Shown here: piece by piece, positions 6,940-15,062 of the stretch
Numbering within the stretch: position 1 is the stretch's first letter
Layout of the letters: each line of letters starts with the position of its first letter
Origin: CAYTSA01 sp964440345
GTDB taxonomy: Bacteria; Desulfobacterota; Desulfovibrionia; Desulfovibrionales; Desulfovibrionaceae
Direction of reading: 5' to 3'
DNA: 53,875 nt
NCBI GenBank assembly: GCA_964440345.1
Contig: CAYTSA010000014.1
Coordinates: 1-53,875 of the forward strand
The notes under the pieces: model-generated
Database searches by the model: none
The model's input: the letters and a program-made list of their open reading frames with translations, nothing else
What the model was told of the DNA's origin: nothing
Program-made: the position numbers and the translations under genes

Positions 6940-7125
6940 TTATTCTTTTATCCCAGCATCTTTGAGAATGGAATGGAGTGTTCCTGGTGGGATATCCTTG
7001 TTATGCATCGGGACAACGATCCTTTGCTTGCCGTGAGGGCGGCGGTATATGGCGTGACTTCCTTTTTGACGAATAAAAACAAATCCGCGTTCACAGAGCA
7101 GCCGTATAAGTTCTTTTGGCGTCAT
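6940..7125 (-). CDS. hicA: HicA-family mRNA interferase toxin
   Basis: A 61-residue double-stranded-RNA-binding-fold toxin: MTPKELIRLL, then GSHAIYRRP with the catalytic histidine, then the typical VPMHNKDIPPGTLHSILKDAGI. HicA cleaves mRNA. I place the start at the ATG that overlaps the hicB stop (ATGA); an ATG 18 bp further upstream is possible. The order hicB-hicA is the less common arrangement but is known. Confidence 0.92.
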   Translation of the reverse strand: MTPKELIRLLCERGFVFIRQKGSHAIYRRPHGKQRIVVPMHNKDIPPGTLHSILKDAGIKE

Positions 7126-7325
7126 GCTGGGGCAGAAGTACAATCGTTCTTGTTACTTTCTTCCTCCAGTCGCTCGTCGAGCATGTCTTCTACGTAGAGC
7201 AATACTGCTTCTTTAAGCATTTCAAGAGCATGAATCCGTGTTGCGCCGTGAGTGTGGCAGCCTGGTAATTCCGGGCACCAAGCGTGATGTCCCTCAGCGT
7301 CGGGTTCTACGCAGAACGTCAGCAT
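7122..7325 (-). CDS. hicB: HicB-family antitoxin
   Basis: A 67-residue partial-RNase-H-fold antitoxin: FCVEPDAEGHHAWCPELPGC, then a helix ALEMLKEAVLLYVEDML. It is short and has no DNA-binding tail, so autoregulation may depend on another factor, perhaps the higA-like protein two genes downstream. AGGAGG-like sequence precedes the start, and translation is coupled to hicA through an ATGA overlap. Confidence 0.92.
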   Translation of the reverse strand: MLTFCVEPDAEGHHAWCPELPGCHTHGATRIHALEMLKEAVLLYVEDMLDERLEEESNKNDCTSAPA

Positions 7326-7393
7326 GATTGGCCCTCCTTTTTCGTGAGTATATCAAAAAAGAGTCATTTGAAAAAGGGATGCCAGCCCAACAA

Positions 7394-8188
7394 TTAGGCC
7401 AACAACATCCTGTCGGACACCTCGGCGTCGCCGCTGCAGGTGTAGAACCGCTGCAGCAGGTCTTCCACGGTCAGGCTGCTCTTCTCTTCGCCTTCGGCGT
7501 CGAAGATGATCTCGCCCCGGTGCAGCATGATGATGCGGTTGCCCAGCTCCAGGGCCTGGCGCATGTTGTGGGTGACCATCAGGGTGGTCAGCTTGTGCTC
7601 GGTGACGATGGATTCGGTCAGTTCGAGGATTTGCTTGGCGGTCTTGGGGTCCAGGGCGGCGGTGTGTTCGTCCAGCAGCAGCAGTTCCGGCTCCACCATG
7701 GTGGCCATGAGCATGGTCAGGGCCTGGCGCTGCCCGCCGGAGAGCAGCCCCACCCGGTCCTTCAGCCGGTTTTCCAGGCCCAGCCCCAGGCCGGAAAGCT
7801 GCCCGCGGAAGAAGTCCCGGTCCTCGTTCTTCACGCCCAGGCCCAGGCCGCGGCGCTTGCCCCGTTTCTTGGCCAGGGCCATGTTCTGCTCTATGGAAAG
7901 GGCCTCGCAGGTGCCGCGCATGGGGTCCTGAAACACGCGGCCGATGAACTTGGCCCGCTTGTATTCCGGCCAGGTGGAGATATTCTCCCCGGCCAGGCGC
8001 AGCGCTCCGCTGTCCGGATAGAACGCGCCGGCGATGCAGTTCAGCAGCGTGGACTTGCCAGCGCCGTTGGAGCCGATGACGGTGATGCAGTCCCCGTCCT
8101 TGACCTCCAGGCTGACGGTGTTCAGGGCCAGCACTTCGTTTATGGTGCCTCTGTGGAAAAATTTCGTGACGTCGGCCAGGGTCAGCAT
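7394..8188 (-). CDS. ABC importer ATP-binding protein (TrpZ-like)
   Basis: A 264-residue cytoplasmic ATPase with Walker A GSNGAGKST (~39-47), signature LSGGQRQAL, Walker B LLLLDEHTAALDP and a switch histidine in MVTHNM. It belongs to the group paired with PF04392-type binding proteins (tryptophan/tyrosine or unknown substrate). It overlaps the permease gene by 7 bp and is last in the binding protein-permease-ATPase operon. The motifs are intact. Confidence 0.93.
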   Translation of the reverse strand: MLTLADVTKFFHRGTINEVLALNTVSLEVKDGDCITVIGSNGAGKSTLLNCIAGAFYPDSGALRLAGENISTWPEYKRAKFIGRVFQDPMRGTCEALSIEQNMALAKKRGKRRGLGLGVKNEDRDFFRGQLSGLGLGLENRLKDRVGLLSGGQRQALTMLMATMVEPELLLLDEHTAALDPKTAKQILELTESIVTEHKLTTLMVTHNMRQALELGNRIIMLHRGEIIFDAEGEEKSSLTVEDLLQRFYTCSGDAEVSDRMLLA

Positions 8189-9084
8189 CGTCTTGCCTTG
8201 AATTTGGATTTCAGCTGCGGCGAAACCAGCGCCGCCACCACCAGCACGGCGGTGATCAGGTTCAGGTCGCTGGGGGTGAAGGAAAAGTCGCCCAGCTTCA
8301 TGGACAGGGCCAGCGCAATGGCCAGCCGGTACACGATGGAGCCCACCAGCGCCGCGAACACCCAGCGGATGATTCCCCCGCCAGAATGCACGCCCAGCAC
8401 TGTTTCGCCCACGATGACCGAGGCCAGCCCGGCCACGATGACGCCCACGCCCATGTTCACGTCCGCCGCGCCCTGGTTCTGCGCCACCAGCGCGCCGGAA
8501 AAGGCCACCATGGCGTTGGAAAGGCCCACGCCAAAGATGATGACTGTGTGCGTGTTCACGCCTTGGCTGGTGATCATGGACTTGTTGTTGCCCGTGGCCA
8601 GCAGGGCCTGGCCAATCTCAGTGAACAGGAACCAGATGAGGGCTATGGCCACGATGATGGAGATGATTCCGAACAGCACCGTGGACACATAAAAGCCGGG
8701 AATGCCCATGTTCATGAAAGGATCCAGCACGGTGTCCACGCCCAGCAGGGATATGTTCGGCCCGTCCATGACCCGTATGTTTATGGAATAAAGGGCGATC
8801 ATGGTCAGGATGGAGGCCAGCAGGTGCAGAATGCCGAACTTGGTGTTCAGCACTCCCGTGACCATGCCGGCCAGAAAGCCGGCGCCGGCGGCCATGAGCA
8901 GGGAGAACCACGGGTCCACCCCGCTGGAGATGGCCACGGCCGAGACCGCCGCGCCCAGGGGCAGCGAGCCGTCCACCGTAAGGTCGGGAAATTCCAGCAC
9001 CCTGAAGGTGAGATACACCCCCAGGGCCATTATGCCGTAGACAAAGCCCTGTTCCAGGGCGCCGAGAAACGCGTACCAAGTCAT
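8182..9084 (-). CDS. ABC importer permease (TrpY-like)
   Basis: A ~300-residue integral membrane protein with eight or nine hydrophobic segments of the branched-chain-amino-acid-type permease fold. It includes FPDLTVDGSLPLGAAVSA near the start, typical of TrpXYZ-like permeases. I chose ATG 9084; GTG 9093 is an alternative. It overlaps the ATPase gene downstream, and the gap of 83 bp to the binding protein gene carries no clear terminator. Confidence 0.92.
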   Translation of the reverse strand: MTWYAFLGALEQGFVYGIMALGVYLTFRVLEFPDLTVDGSLPLGAAVSAVAISSGVDPWFSLLMAAGAGFLAGMVTGVLNTKFGILHLLASILTMIALYSINIRVMDGPNISLLGVDTVLDPFMNMGIPGFYVSTVLFGIISIIVAIALIWFLFTEIGQALLATGNNKSMITSQGVNTHTVIIFGVGLSNAMVAFSGALVAQNQGAADVNMGVGVIVAGLASVIVGETVLGVHSGGGIIRWVFAALVGSIVYRLAIALALSMKLGDFSFTPSDLNLITAVLVVAALVSPQLKSKFKARRC

Positions 9085-9167
9085 GAACCGCACAAAAGGA
9101 CGCCTCCGGGCCGGGCGCGCCCGGGCCGCGGAGGCCGTCCGAGGTCTAGGCCCTGTTTCCAGGGCGA

Positions 9168-10145
9168 TTATTCGATGATCTTGTCAGCCTTTTCCTTCAT
9201 GGAGACAGGCACGGCCACGTCCATGTCTTTGGCGGCTTTCATGTTCAGGTGCAGGGACAGCCCTTTCTGAAACTCCACCGGGACATTGGCCGGGTCCTTG
9301 CCATCCACCAGAATGCGTTCAGCCATGGCGCCGGTCTGGCGGCCGTGCTGATAGTAGTCAAAGCCCAGGGCGGCCACGGCGCCGCGGGGTACGGAGTCCA
9401 CGTCCGCCGCGAACAGCGGCAGGTCGTTCTGGTCGCACACCTTGACCAGGGACTCAAACGCGGAGACCACAGTGTTGTCCGTGGGCACGTAAACGGCGTC
9501 GGCCCGGCCCACCAGGGATTTGCCGGCCTGGTAAACTTCCGCGGACTTGGAGATGGTGGCTTCTTCCACTTCCACGCCCTGTTCCTTGCCGGCGGCTATG
9601 AGCATGTCCACCAGCACCTTGGAGTTGGCTTCGCCAGAGTGGTAGACCACGCCCACGCTCTTCATGTCAGGCAAAAATTCTTTGATCATGGCCAGGTGCT
9701 TGTCCACGGGCGTCATGTCCGAAACGCCGGTGATGTTGGCGCCCGGCTTGTCCAGGTCGTCCACCAGGCCGGCTCCCTTGGGGTCGGTCACGGCGGAGAA
9801 GAGCAGGGGGGTCTTGGCTAGGTGCGGGGCCTTTTTCACGGCCTGGGCGCAGGCCTGGGCGCTGGGAGTGGCGATGGCCAGCACCAGGTCCGGCTTTTCG
9901 CCGGCAATAACCTGGGCAATCTGATTGGCTGTACCCATGTTTGCCTGGGCCACGTGTACGCTGTACTCCACGTCCACGCCGGCGTCCTTCATATGGTCCT
10001 GAAAGCCCTTGAGCACGGCGTCCAGAGCCGGGTGCTCCACAAACTGGTTCACAGATACAGTGTAGGTCTTGGCCAGGGCCAGGCCGGTCCAGCAGAACAG
10101 CGCCATCAGCGCCATCAGGGCCAACAGTGCGATACGCCTTTTCAT
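9168..10145 (-). CDS. ABC importer substrate-binding protein (TrpX-like, PF04392 family)
   Basis: A 325-residue periplasmic binding protein. Residues 1-~25 are a signal peptide (MKRRIALLALMALMALFCW). The mature part has the two-lobed ABC_sub_bind features: PDLVLAIATPSAQA, TPLLFSAVTDPKGAG, NITGVSDM and ALGFDYYQHGRQTG. The start is set by GGAGGATAAC just upstream. The family transports tryptophan or tyrosine in studied cases, but substrates vary; no T-box or trp leader is visible here, so the substrate stays open. Confidence 0.93.
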   Translation of the reverse strand: MKRRIALLALMALMALFCWTGLALAKTYTVSVNQFVEHPALDAVLKGFQDHMKDAGVDVEYSVHVAQANMGTANQIAQVIAGEKPDLVLAIATPSAQACAQAVKKAPHLAKTPLLFSAVTDPKGAGLVDDLDKPGANITGVSDMTPVDKHLAMIKEFLPDMKSVGVVYHSGEANSKVLVDMLIAAGKEQGVEVEEATISKSAEVYQAGKSLVGRADAVYVPTDNTVVSAFESLVKVCDQNDLPLFAADVDSVPRGAVAALGFDYYQHGRQTGAMAERILVDGKDPANVPVEFQKGLSLHLNMKAAKDMDVAVPVSMKEKADKIIE

Positions 10146-10258
10146 TGTTATCCTCCCCGTTGTTTGTGCCATATGGGTTATGGTGCGACGTAAGGCGGTC
10201 TTTTTCCCCTTTTTCTGGTGTAGAGTCAAGCGCAGTATGCGGCTGTGCGGCAGAGCGG

Positions 10259-11899
10259 TCACCACCCCAGCGCGCAGCCGTCCGCCCGGGGGTCGCTGCC
10301 CGCGGACAGGCAGCCCGTCTCCGGGTCGCGTATGATTATCTGTCCCCGGCCAAATACCGAACGGCCGTATCCCTTAACCATCTTCACGGGGTGCCCCCGT
10401 CCAGCCAAATTGCGTTCCGTGGCGGGTAGAATCCCTTCTTCCAGCAGCACGTCGCCGGCAGGGTCGCCCTGGTCCAGGCAAAAGCGTGGCTGGTCCAGCG
10501 CTTCCTGGGGCGAACAGCTGTCCCACTGCAGGCTGGCCAGCACCTGTACATGGGCCTGGGGCTGCATAAAGCCGCCCATCACGCCGAACGGCCCATACAG
10601 CGACCCGTCCTGGCGCACGGCCATGCCTGGTATGATGGTATGGTAGGGCCGCTTGCACGGCGCCACGCAGTTGGGGTGGCTGGCGTCCGTGCTGAAGTTG
10701 GCGCCACGGTTTTGCAACGCAAAGCCCAACCCTTCGGGCACAATGCCGGAGCCGAAATTCATGTACACCGAGTTGACCATGGAGCAGGCGTTGCCCTGTG
10801 CGTCCACAGCGCAGAACTGCACGGTGTCCGAGCTGGCCATGGGGTCGCCGACATAGACAGCTTTCATGCGCTTGGTTGAAAGCGTTGCGGCCCGTTCACG
10901 GGCGTAGCCGGGCCTGAGCAACGCCTCCACAGGCGCGCCCACCATGGCTGGATCGGCTATGTAGCGTTTGGCGTCGGCAAAAGCCAGGCGCATGGCCTCG
11001 ATAAGCAGATGCAGCCGGTCCGCGGAGCCCTGGCCGCCGTGCAGGGATCGGGGCGCCTGGGACAGAATGTTTAGGCCCAGCAGCGCCGCCAGCCCCTGGC
11101 CGTTGGGCGGGCATTCGTAAATGCGCAATCCCTCAAAATCCGTGTAAATGGGGTCCACCCATTCGCCCCGATGCGCGGCCATGTCCTCGGCGGAGAGCAC
11201 GCCCCCGGCCTTTTGAACCGCTTCTGCTATGCGGCCTGCTATCTTCTGCGCTGTATAAAACGCTCCGGCGCCGCCGTCGCCTATGGACCGCAGCACGCCG
11301 GCAAGGTTCGGATTGGTAAAGACGTCGCCCGGCCGTGGCGCACTGCCGCGCAGCAGCAATTGCTCCCCGTGCTTGGCGCTGCGCAGCAGCTCTTCGCCCC
11401 TGGCCCACAGCTCGGCTGTAATCGGCCCAGGCGTGAATCCCTTTTCAGCCAACTGCACGGCTGGTCCCAGCACGCGCATCACCGGCAGCCGGCCGAACCT
11501 CTGGTGCAGATCGCACCAGGCCGCGAAAGCGCCAGGAACCGTGACGCTGAGCCCGTGCCGCTGGGGTATTTCCTCCAGGCCCCGCTCGCGCAGCAGTTCC
11601 AGCCCCAGGGCGGCTGGCGCTCTGCCGGAGCCGTTCAGGGCCAGCAACCGCCCGCATTCCTGATCATAATAGAGCACAAAAGCGTCCCCGCCCAGACCAG
11701 TGGACATGGGCTCTGTCACAGCCAGCGCCGCGGCCATGGCCACGGCGGCGTCCGCGGCGGAGCCGCCCCGGTCCAGCATCTCGCAGCCGGCCAGGGACGC
11801 AGCCGTCTGGCTGGAGGCGACCATGAAGCCAGAGGAATAGACCGTGGACCGGCGCGAAGCAAAACGGAACGAGGGGTGCTGCGAGTGAGACAGGGCCAT
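10259..11899 (-). CDS. ggt: Gamma-glutamyltransferase-family Ntn hydrolase
   Basis: A 546-residue member of the gamma-glutamyltranspeptidase family. The large-subunit motif GGSAADAAVAMAAALAVTEP lies near residue 46. The autoprocessing site is SSDTVQFCAVDAQGNA, whose Thr would become the catalytic nucleophile, followed by MNFGSGIVPEGLG. There is no signal peptide, so it is probably cytoplasmic like YwrD-type members rather than the periplasmic glutathione enzyme. AGGAG precedes the start. It is transcribed divergently from the DNA methyltransferase. Confidence 0.92.
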   Translation of the reverse strand: MALSHSQHPSFRFASRRSTVYSSGFMVASSQTAASLAGCEMLDRGGSAADAAVAMAAALAVTEPMSTGLGGDAFVLYYDQECGRLLALNGSGRAPAALGLELLRERGLEEIPQRHGLSVTVPGAFAAWCDLHQRFGRLPVMRVLGPAVQLAEKGFTPGPITAELWARGEELLRSAKHGEQLLLRGSAPRPGDVFTNPNLAGVLRSIGDGGAGAFYTAQKIAGRIAEAVQKAGGVLSAEDMAAHRGEWVDPIYTDFEGLRIYECPPNGQGLAALLGLNILSQAPRSLHGGQGSADRLHLLIEAMRLAFADAKRYIADPAMVGAPVEALLRPGYARERAATLSTKRMKAVYVGDPMASSDTVQFCAVDAQGNACSMVNSVYMNFGSGIVPEGLGFALQNRGANFSTDASHPNCVAPCKRPYHTIIPGMAVRQDGSLYGPFGVMGGFMQPQAHVQVLASLQWDSCSPQEALDQPRFCLDQGDPAGDVLLEEGILPATERNLAGRGHPVKMVKGYGRSVFGRGQIIIRDPETGCLSAGSDPRADGCALGW

Positions 11900-12013
11900 T
11901 GAATACTCCTAGGAATGCGCGCCGAAGCGCTTCAGGCTGGGTTTGCAGCCGAGATTTTTCTAGTATCTCTCACGTTTTGCCTGTTTGTGCAATCTCCAGC
12001 AAGCGAGAGAAAC

Positions 12014-12967
12014 ATGGAACCATTTTTTCAGACTGGCCTGGGGCGGATGCTCTGCGCAGATTCCCTGACCGTGCTACCCACCATCCCGGGCGCTTCCGTG
12101 GCTTTGGCGGTCACCAGCCCGCCGTTTGCCCTGTTGGTAAAAAAGGAATACGGCAACGCCGACCCGGACGAGTGGCTGGACTGGTTTCGGCCCTTCGCCC
12201 GCGAGCTGCAACGCGTTCTCGCCCCGGACGGCTCCCTGGTGGTGGACGTGGGCGGCGGCTGGAACCGCGGCGTTCCCACCCGATCCCTTTGCCACATAGA
12301 GCTGCCGGTCATGCTGTGCAAGGAAATGGGCTTTCACCTGGCCCAGGAGTTTTTCTGGTGGAGCCCGTCGCGGCTGCCTACGTCCGCCTGGACCTGCCGC
12401 AAGCGGCTGCGCGCCAAGGACGCTGTAAACTGCGTCTGGTGGCTCTCGCCCACGCCCTGGCCCAAGGCGGACAACCGCAAGGTGCTCACGCCCTACGGCA
12501 AGGCCATGCGCGGCTACATCCGTCAGGGAAAGCGCAAGCCCAGCCGGTCCCCCAGCGGCCACGCAATCTGGAAAAATTTTTGCCGGGACCACGGCGGCGC
12601 CATCCCGTCAAACCTTATCGCTCTGCCCGGGCGTGAGTCCAACCCGCGGTACTTTGCCCGCTGCCGCGCGCTGGGCGTAAAGCCGCACCCGGCCCGCTTC
12701 CCGGTGGAGCTGCCGGAGTTCTTCATTCGCATGTGCACCGACCGCGGAGACATGGTGCTGGACCCGTTCGCAGGCTCCTGCGCCACGGCCGAGGCGGCAG
12801 AGCGGCTGGGCCGGCGCTGGCTGGCCGTGGAACAGCGCGAAGACTACCTGCGCGGCGGCGCGACGCGATTCGAAGACCTGCAGCCGCGTAAGCCCCGCCC
12901 GGCCAAGTCTTACATGATCTGGCGGCCGGATTGCCTGTGGCGGGACGGGAGCAAGGGGGATGATTGA
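12014..12967 (+). CDS. Solitary N4-cytosine DNA methyltransferase, M.PvuII-like
   Basis: A 317-residue type II methyltransferase of the beta class, in which the catalytic motif IV precedes motif I. Motif IV is TSPPF (34-38), followed by KKEYGN. Further landmarks are RAKDAVNCVWW, SGHAIWKNF, GGAIPSN, HPARFPVELPEFFIRM and the SAM-binding DPFAGSCATAEAAE. From memory these blocks match M.PvuII (CAGCTG, N4-methylcytosine) closely, so a related target is plausible but untested. No restriction endonuclease or control gene lies beside it, so it appears to be an orphan. ATG 12014 is chosen over the longer frame from 11915, whose N-terminus does not fit the family. Confidence 0.88.
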   Translation: MEPFFQTGLGRMLCADSLTVLPTIPGASVALAVTSPPFALLVKKEYGNADPDEWLDWFRPFARELQRVLAPDGSLVVDVGGGWNRGVPTRSLCHIELPVMLCKEMGFHLAQEFFWWSPSRLPTSAWTCRKRLRAKDAVNCVWWLSPTPWPKADNRKVLTPYGKAMRGYIRQGKRKPSRSPSGHAIWKNFCRDHGGAIPSNLIALPGRESNPRYFARCRALGVKPHPARFPVELPEFFIRMCTDRGDMVLDPFAGSCATAEAAERLGRRWLAVEQREDYLRGGATRFEDLQPRKPRPAKSYMIWRPDCLWRDGSKGDD

Positions 12968-13014
12968 AATGGTAAAGTTGACTGGCGTAACTTCCAAGGT
13001 TACATTCTTCAAGC

Positions 13015-13182
13015 ATGATCACATCTTTTCGGCACAAAGGCCTTCAGAAGTTCTTCGAGAAAGGGTCCGTACAGAACATTCAGGCAAAGCACGCCGATAA
13101 ACTCAATGACATATTGGACTTTCTGGATGCAGCTGTTGCCGCCCAAGATATGGATTTGCCAGGCTTTCGTTTGCATCGATGA
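13015..13182 (+). pseudogene. higB: Truncated HigB toxin
   Basis: A 55-codon open frame that matches only the first half of HigB (RelE-fold toxin): MITSFRHKGLQKFFEKGSVQ, then AKHADKLNDILDFLDAA, then MDLPGFRLHR and a stop. Full-length HigB is about 92 residues; the missing C-terminal half carries the substrate-binding and catalytic residues. The piece sits 21 bp upstream of higA in the correct order, so a higBA module has lost toxin activity while keeping its antitoxin. Confidence 0.85.
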
Positions 13183-13203
13183 GGATAACCATTAGGAGCA
13201 GCA

Positions 13204-13515
13204 ATGACCATGACACAGCGCAAACCCAGCCACCCCGGCGGCGTGCTGCGGCGGCAGTACCTGGAAGAAGTCAACGTGAGCATCAATGACTTTGCCGTCC
13301 GCCTGGGCGTCAGCCGCAAGACGCTGTCCAAACTGGTCAACGAACGCGGCTCCGTGACGCCGGACATGGCCCTGCGGTTGTCACAAGCGCTGGGTACATC
13401 GCCCGAAGTCTGGCTGAACATGCAGCAGAAACTCGACCTGTGGAAGGCGGCCCAGGAGCCCACGGGCTGGCAAGACGTTGCGCCTGTGGAGCGGCTTGTT
13501 GCGGCGAAGGAGTAG
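13204..13515 (+). CDS. higA: HigA antitoxin of a decayed higBA module
   Basis: A 103-residue XRE-type HigA: KPSHPGGVLRRQYLEEVNVS, helix-turn-helix with GVSRKTLSKLVNERGSVT, and TSPEVWLNMQQKLDLWKAA. AGGAG at 13194-13198 supports the start. Its toxin gene directly upstream is truncated. Retention of an intact antitoxin may reflect defence against related invading toxins or recent decay. Confidence 0.92.
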   Translation: MTMTQRKPSHPGGVLRRQYLEEVNVSINDFAVRLGVSRKTLSKLVNERGSVTPDMALRLSQALGTSPEVWLNMQQKLDLWKAAQEPTGWQDVAPVERLVAAKE

Positions 13516-13535
13516 TGATTATAACGAGTTCTTAA

Positions 13536-13559
13536 AGAAAAAGGGCGGCCAGGCCGCCC
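13536..13559 (-). terminator. Bidirectional hairpin between higA and purQ
   Basis: GGGCGGCC-A-GGCCGCCC (13543-13559). On the minus strand it is followed by a run of five T and then CTTT, so it can terminate purQ transcription. It also lies 28 bp after the higA stop. Confidence 0.6.
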
Positions 13560-13579
13560 ATAGCACTATGGCCTGTTTC

Positions 13580-13710
13580 TAAATATCTGTCTGCTGCGTT
13601 TGGTTATAATTGCATCATGCTGCGTTTTCAGCAAAAAATGACTTTTACGTGGCGCTGCTACGCCTGCAAGCCATTTTTCGCTTCAGCCTTGCCTGCAGCA
13701 ATTATTCCTC
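13580..13710. repeat. Dispersed intergenic repeat (long copy)
   Basis: Begins AAATATCTGTCTGCTGCGTT and ends GCAATTATTCCTC, both shared with 32512-32588. This copy carries about 55 extra bases between TTTTCAG and CCTTGCCTGC that form their own hairpin (CAGCAAAAAATG...CATTTTTCGCTT). It looks like a nonautonomous repeat with an optional internal stem. Confidence 0.7.
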
Positions 13711-13763
13711 TACGATGGAGAAAACTGGCGCCCGCTCACGGGGTCTAGACTTTTTGCCAGCTT

Positions 13764-14573
13764 CTACACCCCCCGCAGATACCTTACTCCCCCGGCCAGC
13801 AGCTCGGTTCCCAGCACGTCCTGTTCGCCCCGCGTCCAGGCCGGGTGGTTGGTCGGGTGGCTGTAGGCTTCGGGGTGGGGCATCAAGCCCAGCACGCGGC
13901 CGGAGGGGTCGCACAGTCCGGCAATGCCCATGGGTGAACCGTTGGGGTTGTAAGGATATTCCTGGGTGGGCTCGCCCGTGTCCGGGTGGGCGTATTGCAG
14001 CGTTATCAGGTTGTCTGCAGCCAGCTGGTTTAGAAAATCCTCGTTGCGCAGCACTATTTTGCCCTCGCCGTGGCGCACGGGCAGGTACATCCGGTCCAGG
14101 CCCCTGGTAAACACGCAGGGGCTTTCACTGTTCACCTTCAGCCAGACCCAGCGGTCTTCAAAGCGCGCTGAGTCGTTGTGCGACAGAGAGACCTGGCGCT
14201 CGTAGTAGGCTCCGCCGCTGGCTGGCAGCAGCCCCAGCTTCACCAGCAGCTGGAATCCGTTGCATATGCCCAGAATGATTCCTCCCTGGTCATAAAAGGT
14301 CTTCAGCCCGTCGATGACCGGCTTGCCGTCCTTGGTGGTCGCGTAGCGCCAGCGCTGTGCCGCGGCCTGGGCTGCGCCCAGGTCGTCGCCGTCGATAAAA
14401 CCGCCAGGAAAGATGAGGAAATTATAGTCTGGTATGTTCGCCCGGCCGGCGACCAGGTCGGAAAAGTAGACGATGTCGGCAATGTCTGCGCCGGCTTGTG
14501 TGGCGGCGTAGGCGGATTCGATTTCGCAATTGACGCCGTAACCGGTGACGACCAGAGTTTTCACCTGGGCCAT
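13764..14573 (-). CDS. purQ: Phosphoribosylformylglycinamidine synthase, glutaminase subunit
   Basis: A 269-residue class I glutamine amidotransferase that supplies ammonia for step four of purine synthesis. The nucleophile elbow is GICNGFQ and the remaining triad is in MPHPEAYSHP. The C-terminal half is of the kind found in stand-alone PurQ and in the tail of fused PurL. It is monocistronic here; purL and purS are not in the window. A ribosome binding site GGAG lies upstream of the start. Confidence 0.95.
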   Translation of the reverse strand: MAQVKTLVVTGYGVNCEIESAYAATQAGADIADIVYFSDLVAGRANIPDYNFLIFPGGFIDGDDLGAAQAAAQRWRYATTKDGKPVIDGLKTFYDQGGIILGICNGFQLLVKLGLLPASGGAYYERQVSLSHNDSARFEDRWVWLKVNSESPCVFTRGLDRMYLPVRHGEGKIVLRNEDFLNQLAADNLITLQYAHPDTGEPTQEYPYNPNGSPMGIAGLCDPSGRVLGLMPHPEAYSHPTNHPAWTRGEQDVLGTELLAGGVRYLRGV

Positions 14574-14647
14574 TGACTCCTCCGTGGAGAATTTTGCAAC
14601 GGTTGTCGAAAAAAAAGTGTAAGGAAAACTTTACATTAAAAAATCTC

Positions 14648-14872
14648 TTGACTTGTGTTGCAGCTTCGTCAAATGTTAAGTCCCGGAAAGAGTATCTCGT
14701 GACGCAACATTAACCAACACAGTGTGAACACATGCTGCAATCAATGTCACATCCACTGCCGGGGCGCGGCTGCAACTCATTGGCTGCACAGACAATAGAT
14801 GGAGCCCTTCTCCCCGTCAACTCAGAGAGCCAACTACAGCGGGCCTGCCTTCTGCGCAGGCCCCGTTTTTTT
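14648..14872 (+). ncRNA. Candidate small RNA ahead of pyrG
   Basis: A TTGACT box (14648-14653) with AAATGT 17 bp later could be a sigma70-type promoter. About 190 bp further is a textbook terminator: GGGCCTGC-CTTCTG-GCAGGCCC-like stem then T7 (14838-14872). No convincing open frame lies between them, while several short palindromes do (GTGTGAACACA; CTGCA...TGCAG). The layout fits an independent small RNA. I could not match it to 6S, SRP, tmRNA or RNase P RNA by eye. Confidence 0.4.
14838..14872 (+). terminator. Strong rho-independent terminator
   Basis: A GC-rich stem-loop (CGGGCCTGC...GCAGGCCCCG) followed by seven T. No coding gene ends upstream on this strand, so it needs another transcript to terminate: the candidate small RNA. 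Confidence 0.75.
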
Positions 14873-15000
14873 AGCAGGCTGTTGAAAAATCCATGATGGC
14901 GGCGTTGCTTCAAAAAATTCAAACTCTCGTGTATTATATCTACACGTCAACCTTGAACTTTTTTTGCTCCGTGCCCTCGTGTTTTTTGAACAGCCTGCTA
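14872..15000. mobile_element. MITE-like element with terminal inverted repeats
   Basis: A 129 bp noncoding element bounded by TAGCAGGCTGTTGAAAAA and its near-perfect inverted copy TTTTTTGAACAGCCTGCTA. Very similar ends flank a second element at 21212-21350. It inserted directly after the terminator T-run and lies 62 bp before pyrG. The transposase that would mobilise it is not in the window. Confidence 0.7.
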
Positions 15001-15062
15001 AAGGGGACTTTTCAACAAGCTGTTGCTGACTGCGACACTTTCAAGCCAAAGGACAGAGCCAT

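Noticed and set aside
7328..8692. 454-codon plus-strand open frame across the ABC ATPase and permease genes
   Set aside because: Antisense shadow; the minus-strand frames have full ABC motifs.
14710..14922. 70-codon minus-strand open frame across the candidate small RNA
   Set aside because: Runs through the terminator and MITE end; no ribosome binding site or motif.
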